Assembly: GCA_039565995.1 (NCBI GenBank)
Contig: CP154795.1
Location: 2,170,001 to 2,234,000 of the forward strand
DNA: 64,000 nt
Reading direction: 5' to 3'
From: Propionibacteriaceae bacterium ZF39
Lineage (GTDB): Bacteria > Actinomycetota > Actinomycetes > Propionibacteriales > Propionibacteriaceae
A program made the translations under genes and the position numbers. Positions within the stretch are counted from its first letter, which is position 1; the number at the start of each line of letters is the position of its first letter. Shown here in pieces: positions 1 through 8,437 of this stretch. Under the pieces are notes generated by a model. The model was not told the origin of the DNA. It ran no database searches and saw only the letters and a program-made list of their open reading frames with translations.

Positions 1-967
1 TGCGTTGCAGGATCGAGAAGTAGATCTCGACTTCGTTCAGCCACGATGCGTGCACCGGCAGGTGCACCAGGGTGGCGGTCGGCCAAGCTTGGTTCATGCG
101 TTCGATGGAGCGTTCCCCGTTGTGGGAGGAGCCATTGTCCACGACCCAGAACACGCGGCGGGCTGAGGCGTAGGGCTCGGTGGTCATCACCTGGTGGACG
201 AGGTCGGCAAAGGGTGCGATGCCGGTCTTGGGGGCGATGGTGCCGATCACGTGGGCGTGATGGACGTCGTAGGCGGCGAAGTAGGCCAGGGTGCCGCCGC
301 GGCGGTACTCGAACTCGACCCTGCGGGTTCGTCCCGGTCCGGCCGGCAGGCCGGGGTGGCGGCGTCGTAGCGCCTGCAACTGCGACTTCTCATCAGCGCT
401 GATCACGTACTCGTCGTCGCCGAGCTCGACGCCTTGCCAGCGGCGGTCGTACAGGTCCAGCACGACGCCGGCCTTGGTGGCGAAGTCGGGGTCGCGGGGG
501 AAGATCCAGGACCGGTGTTGCCACGGTTTGATCGCATCCTTGGCCAGCCAGCGGCTGATCGTGCTCGGGCTGATCGAGGGGGTCACGCCCTGGGACACTG
601 CTTCGACGGCCAGCTCCAGGACCGACCAGCGTGCCAATGGGAGCCCGCTGTCGGCGGGTGGGGTGCAGGCCAGCGCCTTGACCTGGGCGACCTGGACCGG
701 GGTGAACACCGGTGGCCGCCCGGACCTGGGAAGGTCCATCAGGCCGGCTAATCCGCTTCTGGCGTAGCGTTTGCGCCACTTCCGGACCGTGTCGACGTGC
801 AGGTCCAGCTCGGCGGCGATCGCGGCGTTCGTGCAGCCCTGGGCGGCGGCCAGGACGATCTTGGCGCGGATGACCTGCCGATGCTCGGCACAGGCGGAGT
901 TGGCTCGACGGGTCAACACGATGAGGTCAGCGGCGGTGGGCAGGATGACAAACGGGGAAGTGGTCAC
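1..967 (-). CDS. IS630-family transposase, partial (runs off left edge)
   Basis: DDE transposase that would cut and join DNA during insertion-sequence movement. Reading the minus strand from about 967 to 1 gives one uninterrupted frame. It has an N-terminal helix-turn-helix region (around NAAIAAELDLHVDTVRKW), a linker, then a DDE_3 catalytic domain. The catalytic acids are visible: Asp in ADEKSQ, Asp in VVDNGSSHNG, and Glu in HASWLNEVEIYFS. The start is probably GTG at 965-967 (a second GTG lies just upstream). The C-terminus lies outside the window, so I cannot tell whether the copy is intact or where its terminal repeats are. The family call is firm from the motifs; the start is not. Confidence 0.85.
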   Translation of the reverse strand, partial: MTTSPFVILPTAADLIVLTRRANSACAEHRQVIRAKIVLAAAQGCTNAAIAAELDLHVDTVRKWRKRYARSGLAGLMDLPRSGRPPVFTPVQVAQVKALACTPPADSGLPLARWSVLELAVEAVSQGVTPSISPSTISRWLAKDAIKPWQHRSWIFPRDPDFATKAGVVLDLYDRRWQGVELGDDEYVISADEKSQLQALRRRHPGLPAGPGRTRRVEFEYRRGGTLAYFAAYDVHHAHVIGTIAPKTGIAPFADLVHQVMTTEPYASARRVFWVVDNGSSHNGERSIERMNQAWPTATLVHLPVHASWLNEVEIYFSILQR

Positions 968-1048
968 CACACCTCTGTTGTCCCGCTCCTCGTCCGCTCG
1001 GTGGTGGCGACACGCCGACAGGCACGCCGGTGGGTCAGGATAGGGGTC

Positions 1049-1381
1049 ATGGTGACGATCCCAGAGTCCACGAAAGGCTCGGTGGAGTACCGGTTGGCAA
1101 CCCGCGCTCGGGAACGCTGGCCGGATCTCACCCGGATCAACACCCGCATTCGGGCCAGGTTCGTCTACGTCGACGGTGTCCTCCCCGATGGCGCGGTCCT
1201 CAAACTGTGCCGGCTCCGCTACGCCGGCCGCGCTAACCAGTGGGGTTTCGCGATCTACCGCGCCAGCCACGACGACTACGAAGACTCCTACCTCCCCACC
1301 GGCACCATGACCGGTAGCGTCGAAGACGCCCTCGACACCGCCTGCGGCCTCTACCTCAACGACCCCACCGCCTGGACCTGA
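1049..1381 (+). CDS. Small conserved hypothetical protein next to IS630
   Basis: This encodes a 110-residue protein starting MVTIPESTKG and ending NDPTAWT. It has no signal peptide or membrane segment and is rich in Arg and Tyr in the middle. From memory it resembles uncharacterised actinobacterial proteins of the same length, but no function is known to me. It is divergent from the transposase with about 80 bp between the starts, so it may be carried with the element or simply lie beside it. The start at 1049 is chosen because homology-like sequence begins there; the same frame is open further upstream. Confidence 0.6.
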   Translation: MVTIPESTKGSVEYRLATRARERWPDLTRINTRIRARFVYVDGVLPDGAVLKLCRLRYAGRANQWGFAIYRASHDDYEDSYLPTGTMTGSVEDALDTACGLYLNDPTAWT

Positions 1382-1449
1382 ACCCCCGACGAACTAACGC
1401 CGACCACCACTAGTCGGGGGAGTGGCCCGCGGGAATGGCACCCGGAGAA

Positions 1450-1464
1450 TGTGCATCCTGCACA
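1450..1464. promoter_or_regulatory. Short palindrome upstream of GntR gene
   Basis: TGTGCA-TCC-TGCACA is a perfect 6-bp inverted repeat about 110 bp before the GntR start, in the otherwise empty 1382-1571 gap. It could be an autoregulatory operator of the GntR protein; that role is inferred from position only. Confidence 0.3.
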
Positions 1465-1571
1465 GCGAGACACTTTCCGGATCCTGTTTCGTCTGACGGT
1501 CCAACCCCTAGGAAGCTCCCCGGGAAATCGGGATCCTTGAGTCCCAGCACCCTTGGATTCAGGAGAACCGA

Positions 1572-2294
1572 ATGGCCACCCAGGAGATCAGCGCAAAGCG
1601 AGCCGAGCAGGTCGCGCGAGCGATCGAGGATCGCATTGTGGCACTCGGGTGGCCGGTCGGTCGGCTCATCGGTTCCGAGCAGTCCCTGATGGAGGAACAT
1701 GACGCGAGCCGAGGAGTGCTCCGCGAAGCGGTTCGCCTCCTCGAGCACCACGGCACCGCGCGCATGCGTCGCGGGCCGGGCGGAGGGCTCGTGGTCCAGG
1801 CCCCTTCCGCGAATGCTGTCCGACGGTCCGCCGCCCTGCTGCTCCACTATCGCCGCACCGACATGGCAGCGCTGGTCGCGGCCCGGAAGGCGATGGAACT
1901 CACCTGTCTCGATCTCGTTGCCGATCGCATGCCGGAAGATCCGATGATCGGCGGGCGCCTGCTCGCCAGCCTCCAGGCCGAAGGCATCCAGCCGGGCTAC
2001 CGGGGGTCGGAGTTCCATCTCACGCTGGCCCGCCAGTGCGGCAATCCCGTGATCAGCCTGATGGCCGAAACGCTGATCGAACTCCACGGGGAGGCACTGC
2101 CGGATCACGGCGAACCAATCGATCCCGAGCACGTGCTGCTCGATCATGCGACGTGCCGCGACGACCATTCGGTCATCCTCGACGCCCTCACCGCCAACAA
2201 CCGCTCAGCAGCCCGCGCCGCACTCGAGGAACACCTCGATCGAATCGCCGACGCGAGCCTGGCGAGCAATGCCGGAAACAGTCTTCTCGCCTGA
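1572..2294 (+). CDS. GntR-family transcriptional regulator, FadR/FCD type
   Basis: A DNA-binding regulator of 240 residues. Residues about 10-75 form the winged helix-turn-helix (LMEEHDASRGVLREAVRLLE, then a GGGLVV wing). Residues about 95-230 form an FCD-type all-helical ligand domain with the expected pattern SEFHLTLARQCGN followed by the H...ILDAL...A..ALEEHL segment. FCD regulators usually bind carboxylic acids or related metabolites, often with a metal; the ligand here is unknown. An AGGAG sequence six bases before ATG 1572 supports the start. Directly downstream are an inverted repeat and two secreted-protein genes, which could be targets, but nothing proves it. Confidence 0.85.
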   Translation: MATQEISAKRAEQVARAIEDRIVALGWPVGRLIGSEQSLMEEHDASRGVLREAVRLLEHHGTARMRRGPGGGLVVQAPSANAVRRSAALLLHYRRTDMAALVAARKAMELTCLDLVADRMPEDPMIGGRLLASLQAEGIQPGYRGSEFHLTLARQCGNPVISLMAETLIELHGEALPDHGEPIDPEHVLLDHATCRDDHSVILDALTANNRSAARAALEEHLDRIADASLASNAGNSLLA

Positions 2295-2320
2295 GGCTGA
2301 AGCCCCGGTCGAGGTGAATT

Positions 2321-2340
2321 AGATGAGAATTTTCTCATCT
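2321..2340. promoter_or_regulatory. 9-bp inverted repeat between GntR gene and surface-protein gene
   Basis: AGATGAGAA-TT-TTCTCATCT is a perfect inverted repeat, AT-rich against its surroundings, 27 bp after the GntR stop and about 100 bp before the next start. It may be an operator for the GntR regulator or another protein. With only a two-base loop it is a poor terminator, although weak terminator activity cannot be excluded. Confidence 0.45.
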
Positions 2341-2443
2341 TTCGACACCCCGTTCCGGGACCCGAAAATCTCGCAGCGCTCCGGCGAGACTTCTCGTGGG
2401 TTTTCACCTTCCCCTCACTTCCCCGACTGCGATGGAGCCCCTC

Positions 2444-3169
2444 ATGACTGTTTCCGTTTCCGCGCGCCTCGCGGCCGCACTCTTCGGCTCGACCCTCCTG
2501 CTGGCCGGTGCCAGCGTTCCGGCGTACGCCGATGCCCCGACCAAGGGCGACATCAAGATCAAGGCACCCGGCAACTCCGTCGTCGTTCCCGGCATCGGCG
2601 ACAAGCCGAAGGTTCCGGGCTGCGAGGTCGTGATCGAGATCCATGGCTACACGGTCGACAAGGGCACGGCCACCGTTGACTTCACCGCCAAGGACGGCGA
2701 CGTCCAGTGGGTCGGCCAGGAGACCATCGACCTGACCTCCGGATCGGGCGAGACCTCGAACGGCAGCGCCGAATACACCGTGACTCCCGAGGGCGTCACC
2801 CGCGGCGAGGACGGCTACCTGATCACGGTCAAGGTCGACGGCAGCGTCACCGGCGCCGAGACGCGCGAGTTCTGGCTCGAGTGCCAGCCGACCCCGGCCA
2901 CCCCGGCTCCGGGTTCCGAGACCACGCCGGGCGGCGAAACCACCACCGAACTCACCGGTGAGACCAACACCGGCGACAGCGCCACCACCGGCGACGAAGT
3001 GGCCGACACCCGGGCCACCGACGGCACCCCGAATGGCGACAAGCAGATCAAGAAGGTCAACTCCGGCGGCACTGCCGACGCGAGCGGCCTCGTGTTCCTG
3101 GGCATCGCCGGCATCGGCCTCGCCGCTGCCGCCGGCTTCGGTCTCAACAAGCGCCGCAAGCAGGGCTGA
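2444..3169 (+). CDS. Secreted, membrane/wall-anchored surface protein (paralogue 1)
   Basis: This 241-residue exported protein has an N-terminal signal peptide (basic start, then a hydrophobic stretch ending near PAYADA). Next is a domain of about 120 residues beginning GDIKIKAPG and containing a conserved GC-VVIEIHGY pattern, then a Thr/Gly/Glu-rich linker. The C-terminal tail has KKVNSGG, a hydrophobic helix (SGLVFLGIAG...) and KRRK. The layout matches a cell-wall sorting signal but there is no LPXTG. The gene at 3378 is a clear paralogue with a nearly identical tail. The start at 2444 is chosen because the signal peptide begins there; upstream in-frame ATGs lack any leader logic. Function unknown. 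Confidence 0.75.
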   Translation: MTVSVSARLAAALFGSTLLLAGASVPAYADAPTKGDIKIKAPGNSVVVPGIGDKPKVPGCEVVIEIHGYTVDKGTATVDFTAKDGDVQWVGQETIDLTSGSGETSNGSAEYTVTPEGVTRGEDGYLITVKVDGSVTGAETREFWLECQPTPATPAPGSETTPGGETTTELTGETNTGDSATTGDEVADTRATDGTPNGDKQIKKVNSGGTADASGLVFLGIAGIGLAAAAGFGLNKRRKQG

Positions 3170-3193
3170 TCCTCTCCCCATCCAGTCGCAGAG

Positions 3194-3220
3194 CGGCCCC
3201 GGCTCCAGGAGCCGGGGCCG
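3194..3220 (+). terminator. Rho-independent terminator after surface protein 1
   Basis: CGGCCCCGGCTCC and GGAGCCGGGGCCG form a 13-bp GC-rich hairpin 24 bp after the stop codon, followed by TTCTGCGTTT. The stem and trailing Ts are as expected for an intrinsic terminator. Confidence 0.8.
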
Positions 3221-3377
3221 TTCTGCGTTTCGGGCGCATGCGAATAGGCCTGGATTGCAGGTCGTTATTGCACCTTTATCTACCCCTTGGGCGCGTCACA
3301 CCATGCCTCAATGAAAACAACCTGAATACTCGAGTTATCTGAGTCCCAACCCCTTCCCTTTCAGTTTTGGAGCTCTC

Positions 3378-4148
3378 ATGTCCGTTACCTTTGCCCGCCG
3401 CGCTGCCGCGGCTCTTGTCACTTCGACGGCTCTCGTCTCCTTTGCCTCGTTGCCGGCTTTTGCCGCACCGGGTGATATCAAGGTGGGGGAGACCACCGCC
3501 ACAACGCCCGGAGGGAATGACCCCACGATCACGGGATGCTCCGTGCGGGTGTTCATCGAGAATTACGACGCCGGTGACGTCTCGATTTCATTCACGGCGA
3601 CGCGAACAAACGAGGACATCGCCTTTACCGGCACTTCGCCCGTTACTGTTCCCGCATCCGGTGAGACCTCTGCTGACTTCACCCTGGCGGCGGAGCACTT
3701 GGCGGTCTCCGGTGGCACCCCGATCAAGGTCGAGGTCACCCGTGCAGGGGGCGGTCCGGGCAACAGCGCAACGGACTCCACGAATTTCAAGATGATCTGC
3801 ACCGCGTCCACCGACCCGACGACGTCACCTGACCCCACGCCGTCACCGGATCCCACGCCGTCACCGGATCCCACCACGTTACCTGACGCGACGGCTTCGC
3901 CTACAGCGACCGCGTCACCTGACGCGACGGCGACACCCGACACGACCGCCTCACCCGATCCCACCGCGTCACCCGACGCGACGGCTTCGCCGACAGCGAC
4001 CGCGTCCCCCACCGCGACCGTCAAGCCGCCGAAGAAGGTCAACTCCGGCGGTGAGACCGACAACTCCGGTCTGGTCTTCCTCGGCATCGCCGGTGCCGGC
4101 CTGGCTGCCGCTGCCGGCTTCGGGCTGACCCGCCGTCGCAAGGGCTGA
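3378..4148 (+). CDS. Secreted, membrane/wall-anchored surface protein (paralogue 2)
   Basis: A 256-residue protein with a signal peptide cleaved near PAFAAPG, a globular domain starting GDIKVGE with the same GC-VRVFIENY pattern as its neighbour, and a low-complexity stalk of SPDPT, SPTAT and SPDAT repeats (about residues 150-215). The tail is KKVNSGG, SGLVFLGIAG and a RRRK end. The stalk is typical of proteins that must cross the cell wall. A GGAG six bases before ATG 3378 supports the start. The gene has its own terminator, so the two paralogues are probably separate transcripts. No LPXTG is present and no sortase gene is in the window. Confidence 0.75.
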   Translation: MSVTFARRAAAALVTSTALVSFASLPAFAAPGDIKVGETTATTPGGNDPTITGCSVRVFIENYDAGDVSISFTATRTNEDIAFTGTSPVTVPASGETSADFTLAAEHLAVSGGTPIKVEVTRAGGGPGNSATDSTNFKMICTASTDPTTSPDPTPSPDPTPSPDPTTLPDATASPTATASPDATATPDTTASPDPTASPDATASPTATASPTATVKPPKKVNSGGETDNSGLVFLGIAGAGLAAAAGFGLTRRRKG

Positions 4149-4168
4149 TCTGAACGCCTGACTCACCA

Positions 4169-4201
4169 CGAACGACCCCGGCCAGCGGCCGGGGTCGTTC
4201 G
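4169..4201. terminator. Bidirectional terminator between surface protein 2 and ligC
   Basis: CGAACGACCCCGGCC and GGCCGGGGTCGTTCG form a 15-bp hairpin with a three-base loop, between two convergent genes. Its symmetry suits termination from both sides. Confidence 0.8.
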
Positions 4202-4211
4202 GCGTTCCGTC

Positions 4212-5297
4212 TCAGGGAGCAGGCAGGATCTCGTTCAGGTCGAAAGTCGACGGCACGTCGAGTTGATCGAACGTGCACGACTCGGGATCACGATCGGGAC
4301 GCCAACGCGAGAACTGCCCCGTATGCCGCAGCCGGCGGCCCTCCAGATAGTCATAGGTGATCTCGACGACCAGCTCCGGGCGCAGGGGAGTGAACCCCAG
4401 ATCCTTCCCGTTGTTCCAGCGCGACCCCTCGGCCTTGCGCGGCGACCTGGCACCGCCCTCGGTGACCGCCACTTCCCCCGCCCACGACCACGGGTGGTTC
4501 TCGAAGTCGGTGACGAGGGGCTGCAACTCGGCGTACAACTCCTTGCGTCGCTTCGCCGGGAACGCGCCGATCACGCCGATGGAGGACAAGCTCCCGTCGG
4601 TCTCATACAGCCCGAGCAGCAGCGAGCCGATCGCCTCGTCATCGTTCTTGTGGGTGCGATAGCCGGCCACGACGCAGTCGGCCGTGCGGGTGTGTTTGAT
4701 CTTGGCCATGACGCGTTTGTCCGGTTGGTACGCCGACGCGGGGTCCTTGGCGATGATCCCGTCGAGGCCCGCGCCCTCCCACTCGTCGAACCAGCCCCGG
4801 GCGACGGTGATGTCGTCGGTCAGCGGAGTGAGGTGGATCGGGGACTCGATGCCTTTCATCAGCTCGACCAGTCGCGCCCGCCGCTCGGCCAGGGGCGTGT
4901 CCATCAGGTTCTCCTCCCCGATGGCCAGAAGGTCGAACGCCACGAACTCGGCCGGGGTCTGCTCCGACAGGAGGTTCACGCGACTGGCCGCCGGGTGGAT
5001 CCGCTGCTGCAGCCACTCGAATTCCAGCCGGCGACGCCCTTCCCCGGGCACGACGATCTCACCGTCGAGCACGCACGGCATCTTGAACTGTCGCGCGAAC
5101 TGGGCGACAAGTTCGGGGAAATAGCGGGTCAACGGCCGTTCGTTGCGGCTGCCCAGCACGACCTCGTCACCATCGACGAACACGATCGACCGGAACCCGT
5201 CCCACTTGGGCTCATAGAACCGATCGGGCGGGATCTCCTTCACCGCTTTGGCGAGCATGGGTTTAACCGGAGGCGTCACTGGCAGGGTCACAGGCAC
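4212..5297 (-). CDS. ligC: ATP-dependent DNA ligase, LigC type
   Basis: Seals nicked DNA using ATP. The 361-residue length equals that of mycobacterial LigC. The nucleotidyltransferase motifs are all visible: motif I YEPKWDGFRS with the adenylated Lys, SRN, motif III LDGEIVV, motif IV GLDGIIAKD and motif V MAKIKH. An OB-fold C-terminal domain follows (about residues 225-355). The start is set at the GTG at 5295-5297 (VPVTLPVTPPVKPMLAKA), matching the family's N-terminus; a longer open frame upstream overlaps the divergent gene and is unlikely. LigC enzymes are usually linked to gap repair with Ku/LigD-type proteins, none of which is in this window. Confidence 0.88.
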   Translation of the reverse strand: MPVTLPVTPPVKPMLAKAVKEIPPDRFYEPKWDGFRSIVFVDGDEVVLGSRNERPLTRYFPELVAQFARQFKMPCVLDGEIVVPGEGRRRLEFEWLQQRIHPAASRVNLLSEQTPAEFVAFDLLAIGEENLMDTPLAERRARLVELMKGIESPIHLTPLTDDITVARGWFDEWEGAGLDGIIAKDPASAYQPDKRVMAKIKHTRTADCVVAGYRTHKNDDEAIGSLLLGLYETDGSLSSIGVIGAFPAKRRKELYAELQPLVTDFENHPWSWAGEVAVTEGGARSPRKAEGSRWNNGKDLGFTPLRPELVVEITYDYLEGRRLRHTGQFSRWRPDRDPESCTFDQLDVPSTFDLNEILPAP

Positions 5298-5306
5298 AAT
5301 CGAACC

Positions 5307-5969
5307 ATGACGATTCGTGTGTTTGCCGCGGCCTTCCCGCCGGCGGCTGTGATCGAGGAACTGGAGGAATACATCGCACCACGTCGCGAGAGTGATCGGC
5401 GCCTGTCGTGGGTCTGGCCGGAACACTGGCACCTCACGACACTGTTCGTCGATGACTGCCCCGAGCGCAGCCTGGATCCGCTGCTCGAAAGCCTGGGCGA
5501 TCTGGCCGGCCGGACGCCGGCTTTCGACATACGACTCGGCGGCGGGGGATCGTTCCCCGATCCATTCACCGCTCGGGTTCTCTATCTGGGCGTCACGCTC
5601 GGTGCCGAGCCTCTGCGGGCGCTGGCCAAGCACGGCCGCGCGGCCGCCAGCACCGCCGGCGCAGCTCCCGACGGGACCAGGTTCGTGCCGCACCTCACCC
5701 TCGCCCGCACCCGGACGCGTTTCGATGCCACGCGCTGGCTGGGCGTACTCGATTCATTCGGCGGCTTCAGCTGGCCCGCAACCGAACTGACCGTGATCCG
5801 CTCCCACCTGCGCCAGGGACCCCGCAACCGATCGCGCTATGAAGTCCTGGCCGAGCTGCCCTTCGCCCCGACGGGTACGCCCCAGCGCCCCCATTGCGCC
5901 CATGACAATGGGAATCTGGCATCCTGCCGCGCTGGTGACTACGGTGCTGCCCATGTCCTATCGCCCTGA
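5307..5969 (+). CDS. thpR: 2'-5' RNA ligase-like / RNA 2',3'-cyclic phosphodiesterase
   Basis: A 220-residue member of the 2H phosphoesterase family. Both HxTx motifs are present: HLTT in EHWHLTTLF and HLTL in FVPHLTLAR, about 90 residues apart as in ThpR. The family hydrolyses 2',3'-cyclic phosphate ends of RNA and in vitro ligates tRNA halves; the cellular role is unclear. It starts 9 bp from the divergent ligC start, so they share a very short promoter region. Its 3' end overlaps the metY start by 17 bp. The last ~20 residues look irregular and may be poorly conserved. Confidence 0.8.
   Translation: MTIRVFAAAFPPAAVIEELEEYIAPRRESDRRLSWVWPEHWHLTTLFVDDCPERSLDPLLESLGDLAGRTPAFDIRLGGGGSFPDPFTARVLYLGVTLGAEPLRALAKHGRAAASTAGAAPDGTRFVPHLTLARTRTRFDATRWLGVLDSFGGFSWPATELTVIRSHLRQGPRNRSRYEVLAELPFAPTGTPQRPHCAHDNGNLASCRAGDYGAAHVLSP
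5890..5912. promoter_or_regulatory. Inverted repeat just upstream of metY
   Basis: CCCATTG and CAATGGG, nine bases apart, lie inside the end of the preceding gene and about 40 bp before the metY ATG. The position suits an operator controlling the methionine operon; no regulator is identified. Confidence 0.35.
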
Positions 5970-7251
5970 AACCCTGGCTGTGCATGCCGGCCAGGAAGAG
6001 CCCGACTCCGCAACGAACGCGCGGGCCGTCCCGATCTACCAGACCACCTCCTACGTCTTCGACGACTCCGAGCACGCGGCCGACCTCTTCGCCCTGAAGA
6101 CACCCGGCAACATCTACACCCGCATCATGAACCCGACCACGAATGTGTTCGAGACGCGCATCAACGCGCTCGAGGGCGGCGTCGGGGCCCTCGCGACGGC
6201 GTCCGGTGCCGCGGCGATCACGTACGCCGTGCTCAACCTCACCTATGGCGGCGACAACATCGTCGCGCTGTCGACGCTCTACGGCGGCACGTTCGCGCTC
6301 TTCGCGCACACGCTCCCGCAATATGGCATCGAGGTCCGCTTCGTCGACCCGGAGAAGCCGGAAGAGCTCGCGCAGCACGTCGACGAGAAGACCAAGCTCG
6401 TCTTCGGCGAAACCCTGTGCAACCCGAAGATCAACGTGATCGACCTCGACGCGTGGTCGGAGGCGTCGCATGCGCTCGGCCTGCCGTTCATCGTGGACAA
6501 CACCGCCCCGTCGCCGATGATGTGCCGTCCGTTCGAGCATGGCGTCGACGTGGTCGTGCATGCCGCGACGAAATACATCGGCGGCCACGGCACCAGCATG
6601 GGCGGCGTCATCGTCGACTCCGGCAACTTCGACTGGAACGCCCACGCCGATCGCTTCCCGGGCCTGACCAAGCCGGATGGGGCCTATCACGGTGTCGTCT
6701 GGACCGAGGCAGTCGGGAATCTGGCCTACATCATCCGGGCCCGGACCGTGCTGCTGCGCAACACCGGCGCGACGCTGGCCCCGATGAACTCGTGGCTGTT
6801 GCTGCAGGGCCTTGAGACCCTGCACCTGCGCATGGAGCGCCACTGCAGCAACGCCCAGAAGGTCGCCGAGTTCCTCAACGACCACCCGGATGTGGCCTAT
6901 GTGAACTATCCGGGCCTGCCCGGCAGCCCCTACACCGAGGTCGCCGATCGCATGTTCAACGGCACCGGCTATGGCGGTCTGGTCTCGTTCGGCCTCAAGG
7001 CCGGTCGCGAGGCTGGCTCGAAGTTCGTCGAGGCGCTGCAGCTGTTCTCGCATCTCGCGAACATCGGCGATGCGAAGTCGCTCGCGATCCACAACGCGTC
7101 GACGACCCACAGCCAGCTGACCGAGGAAGAACTGGTCGCCGCCGGCGTACCCGCCGACATGGTCCGCCTCTCGATCGGCATCGAGCACATCGACGACATC
7201 ATCGGCGACTTGGACCAGGCGCTCAAGACCGTGGGCGCCGGGGGAGAATGA
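5953..7251 (+). CDS. metY: O-acetylhomoserine sulfhydrylase (aminocarboxypropyltransferase)
   Basis: PLP enzyme of the Cys/Met metabolism family (432 residues) that makes homocysteine from O-acetylhomoserine and sulfide in the cytoplasm. The N-terminus RPETLAVHAGQ, the YTRIMNPTT motif and the PLP-Lys region VVVHAATKYIGGHG are typical of MetY. The start at 5953 (MSYRPETLAVH) fits family length; an upstream ATG at 5839 would overlap the previous gene heavily. It is followed after 4 bp by metX, its substrate supplier, and then metW, so these form one operon for direct sulfhydrylation. Confidence 0.92.
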   Translation: MSYRPETLAVHAGQEEPDSATNARAVPIYQTTSYVFDDSEHAADLFALKTPGNIYTRIMNPTTNVFETRINALEGGVGALATASGAAAITYAVLNLTYGGDNIVALSTLYGGTFALFAHTLPQYGIEVRFVDPEKPEELAQHVDEKTKLVFGETLCNPKINVIDLDAWSEASHALGLPFIVDNTAPSPMMCRPFEHGVDVVVHAATKYIGGHGTSMGGVIVDSGNFDWNAHADRFPGLTKPDGAYHGVVWTEAVGNLAYIIRARTVLLRNTGATLAPMNSWLLLQGLETLHLRMERHCSNAQKVAEFLNDHPDVAYVNYPGLPGSPYTEVADRMFNGTGYGGLVSFGLKAGREAGSKFVEALQLFSHLANIGDAKSLAIHNASTTHSQLTEEELVAAGVPADMVRLSIGIEHIDDIIGDLDQALKTVGAGGE

Positions 7252-7255
7252 CCCG

Positions 7256-8437
7256 GTGACTTCTGGATCCACCCTCGGGCCCGTCATCGGCCCGGGGGTG
7301 GGCACGGTCGAGACCAGGCAGGTGCGCCTGTTCGATGCGTCCCACCCCCTCACCCTTGCCAGCGGCGCGACCCTTGCCGAGGTCGATGTCGCCTACGAGA
7401 CCTACGGCACCCTCAACGACTCGGGTGACAACGCCGTCTTCATCTGTCATGCCCTGACCGGCGACGCCCATGCCGCGGGTCTGCACGAGGGTGCCCACAA
7501 GCCCGGCTGGTGGGACAACATCATCGGCCCGGGGCGGCCGATCGACACCGATCACCTGTTCGTCGTCTGCGCCAATCTCCTCGGCGGCTGTCAGGGCACC
7601 ACCGGCCCGGCATCGATCAACCCGGCCACCGACGTGTCCTACGGCATCGACTTCCCCCTCCTGCAGGTCAAGGATTTCGTCACCGTGCATCGCGCGTTGC
7701 TGGCGCACCTGGGCGTACGCCAGCTCTTGGCCGCCTTCGGGGGATCGCTCGGCGGGATGCAGGTGCTGGAGTGGGCGCTGTCCTATCCCGAGGACATGAC
7801 CCACGCCGTCATCATCGCCGCCTCGAGTCGCCTGACCGCCCAGAACATTGCGTTCTCGGCCGTGGCCCGCGAGGCGATCAAGCGCGACCCGGGGTTCAAG
7901 GCTGGCCGCTATCTCGACGAAGGCACCAACCCGGACTACGGCCTGTCGATCGCGCGGATGATGGCCCACATCACCTATCTGTCGGAGGAGGGACTCGCCG
8001 AGAAGTTCGGTCGCCGGTTCCAGGACTCCGAGAACCCGCGCCACGGCTTCGGTGCCGACTTCGCGGTGGAGAGCTATCTGCACCATCAGGGCGAGGCCTT
8101 CCTCGGCCGCTTCGACGCGCTGTCGTATCTCTACCTGACCCGGGTCATGGACTATTTCGACCCGTTCAACGGGGTCGACGAGAACGCGCCGGGGGACACC
8201 TTCGCGGCGGTGGAGGCGGCCGGCACCAAGTTCTGTGTCCTGTCCTTCGACACCGACTGGCGCTTCGACACCGGGCACTCCCGCCGGATCACGCACGTCC
8301 TGGAGCGGGGGAGACTCCCCGTGACGTTCCGCGAGATTCCCTCGGTGTGGGGCCATGATTCTTTCCTGCTGCCGATTCCGGCCTATCACGACACGATCCG
8401 GGCTTTCCTGGAGCGAGCCAGGGAGGAACGACTGTGA
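7256..8437 (+). CDS. metX: Homoserine O-acetyltransferase
   Basis: Acetylates homoserine with acetyl-CoA, the committed step of this methionine route. It is a 393-residue alpha/beta-hydrolase: nucleophile Ser in GGSLGGMQVLEW, the substrate-loop region NLLGGCQGTTGP, catalytic Asp in LSFDTDW and His in VWGHDSFL. The start is GTG 7256, four bases after metY. Its last codons overlap metW by 4 bp (GTGA), which implies coupled translation. Confidence 0.92.
   Translation: MTSGSTLGPVIGPGVGTVETRQVRLFDASHPLTLASGATLAEVDVAYETYGTLNDSGDNAVFICHALTGDAHAAGLHEGAHKPGWWDNIIGPGRPIDTDHLFVVCANLLGGCQGTTGPASINPATDVSYGIDFPLLQVKDFVTVHRALLAHLGVRQLLAAFGGSLGGMQVLEWALSYPEDMTHAVIIAASSRLTAQNIAFSAVAREAIKRDPGFKAGRYLDEGTNPDYGLSIARMMAHITYLSEEGLAEKFGRRFQDSENPRHGFGADFAVESYLHHQGEAFLGRFDALSYLYLTRVMDYFDPFNGVDENAPGDTFAAVEAAGTKFCVLSFDTDWRFDTGHSRRITHVLERGRLPVTFREIPSVWGHDSFLLPIPAYHDTIRAFLERAREERL

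Noticed and set aside
3820-4020. Repeats resembling a CRISPR or tandem-repeat array
   Set aside because: They encode the SPDPT/SPTAT stalk of the surface protein in frame, so they are coding low complexity.
4263-5306. Long in-frame N-terminal extension of the 2H phosphoesterase
   Set aside because: It runs antisense through ligC. The family starts at MTIRVFAAAF, so 5307 is the start.
5890-5952. SAM riboswitch before metY
   Set aside because: Only about 60 bp separate coding sequence motifs from the start and no conserved SAM aptamer core is visible; only a short inverted repeat is present.
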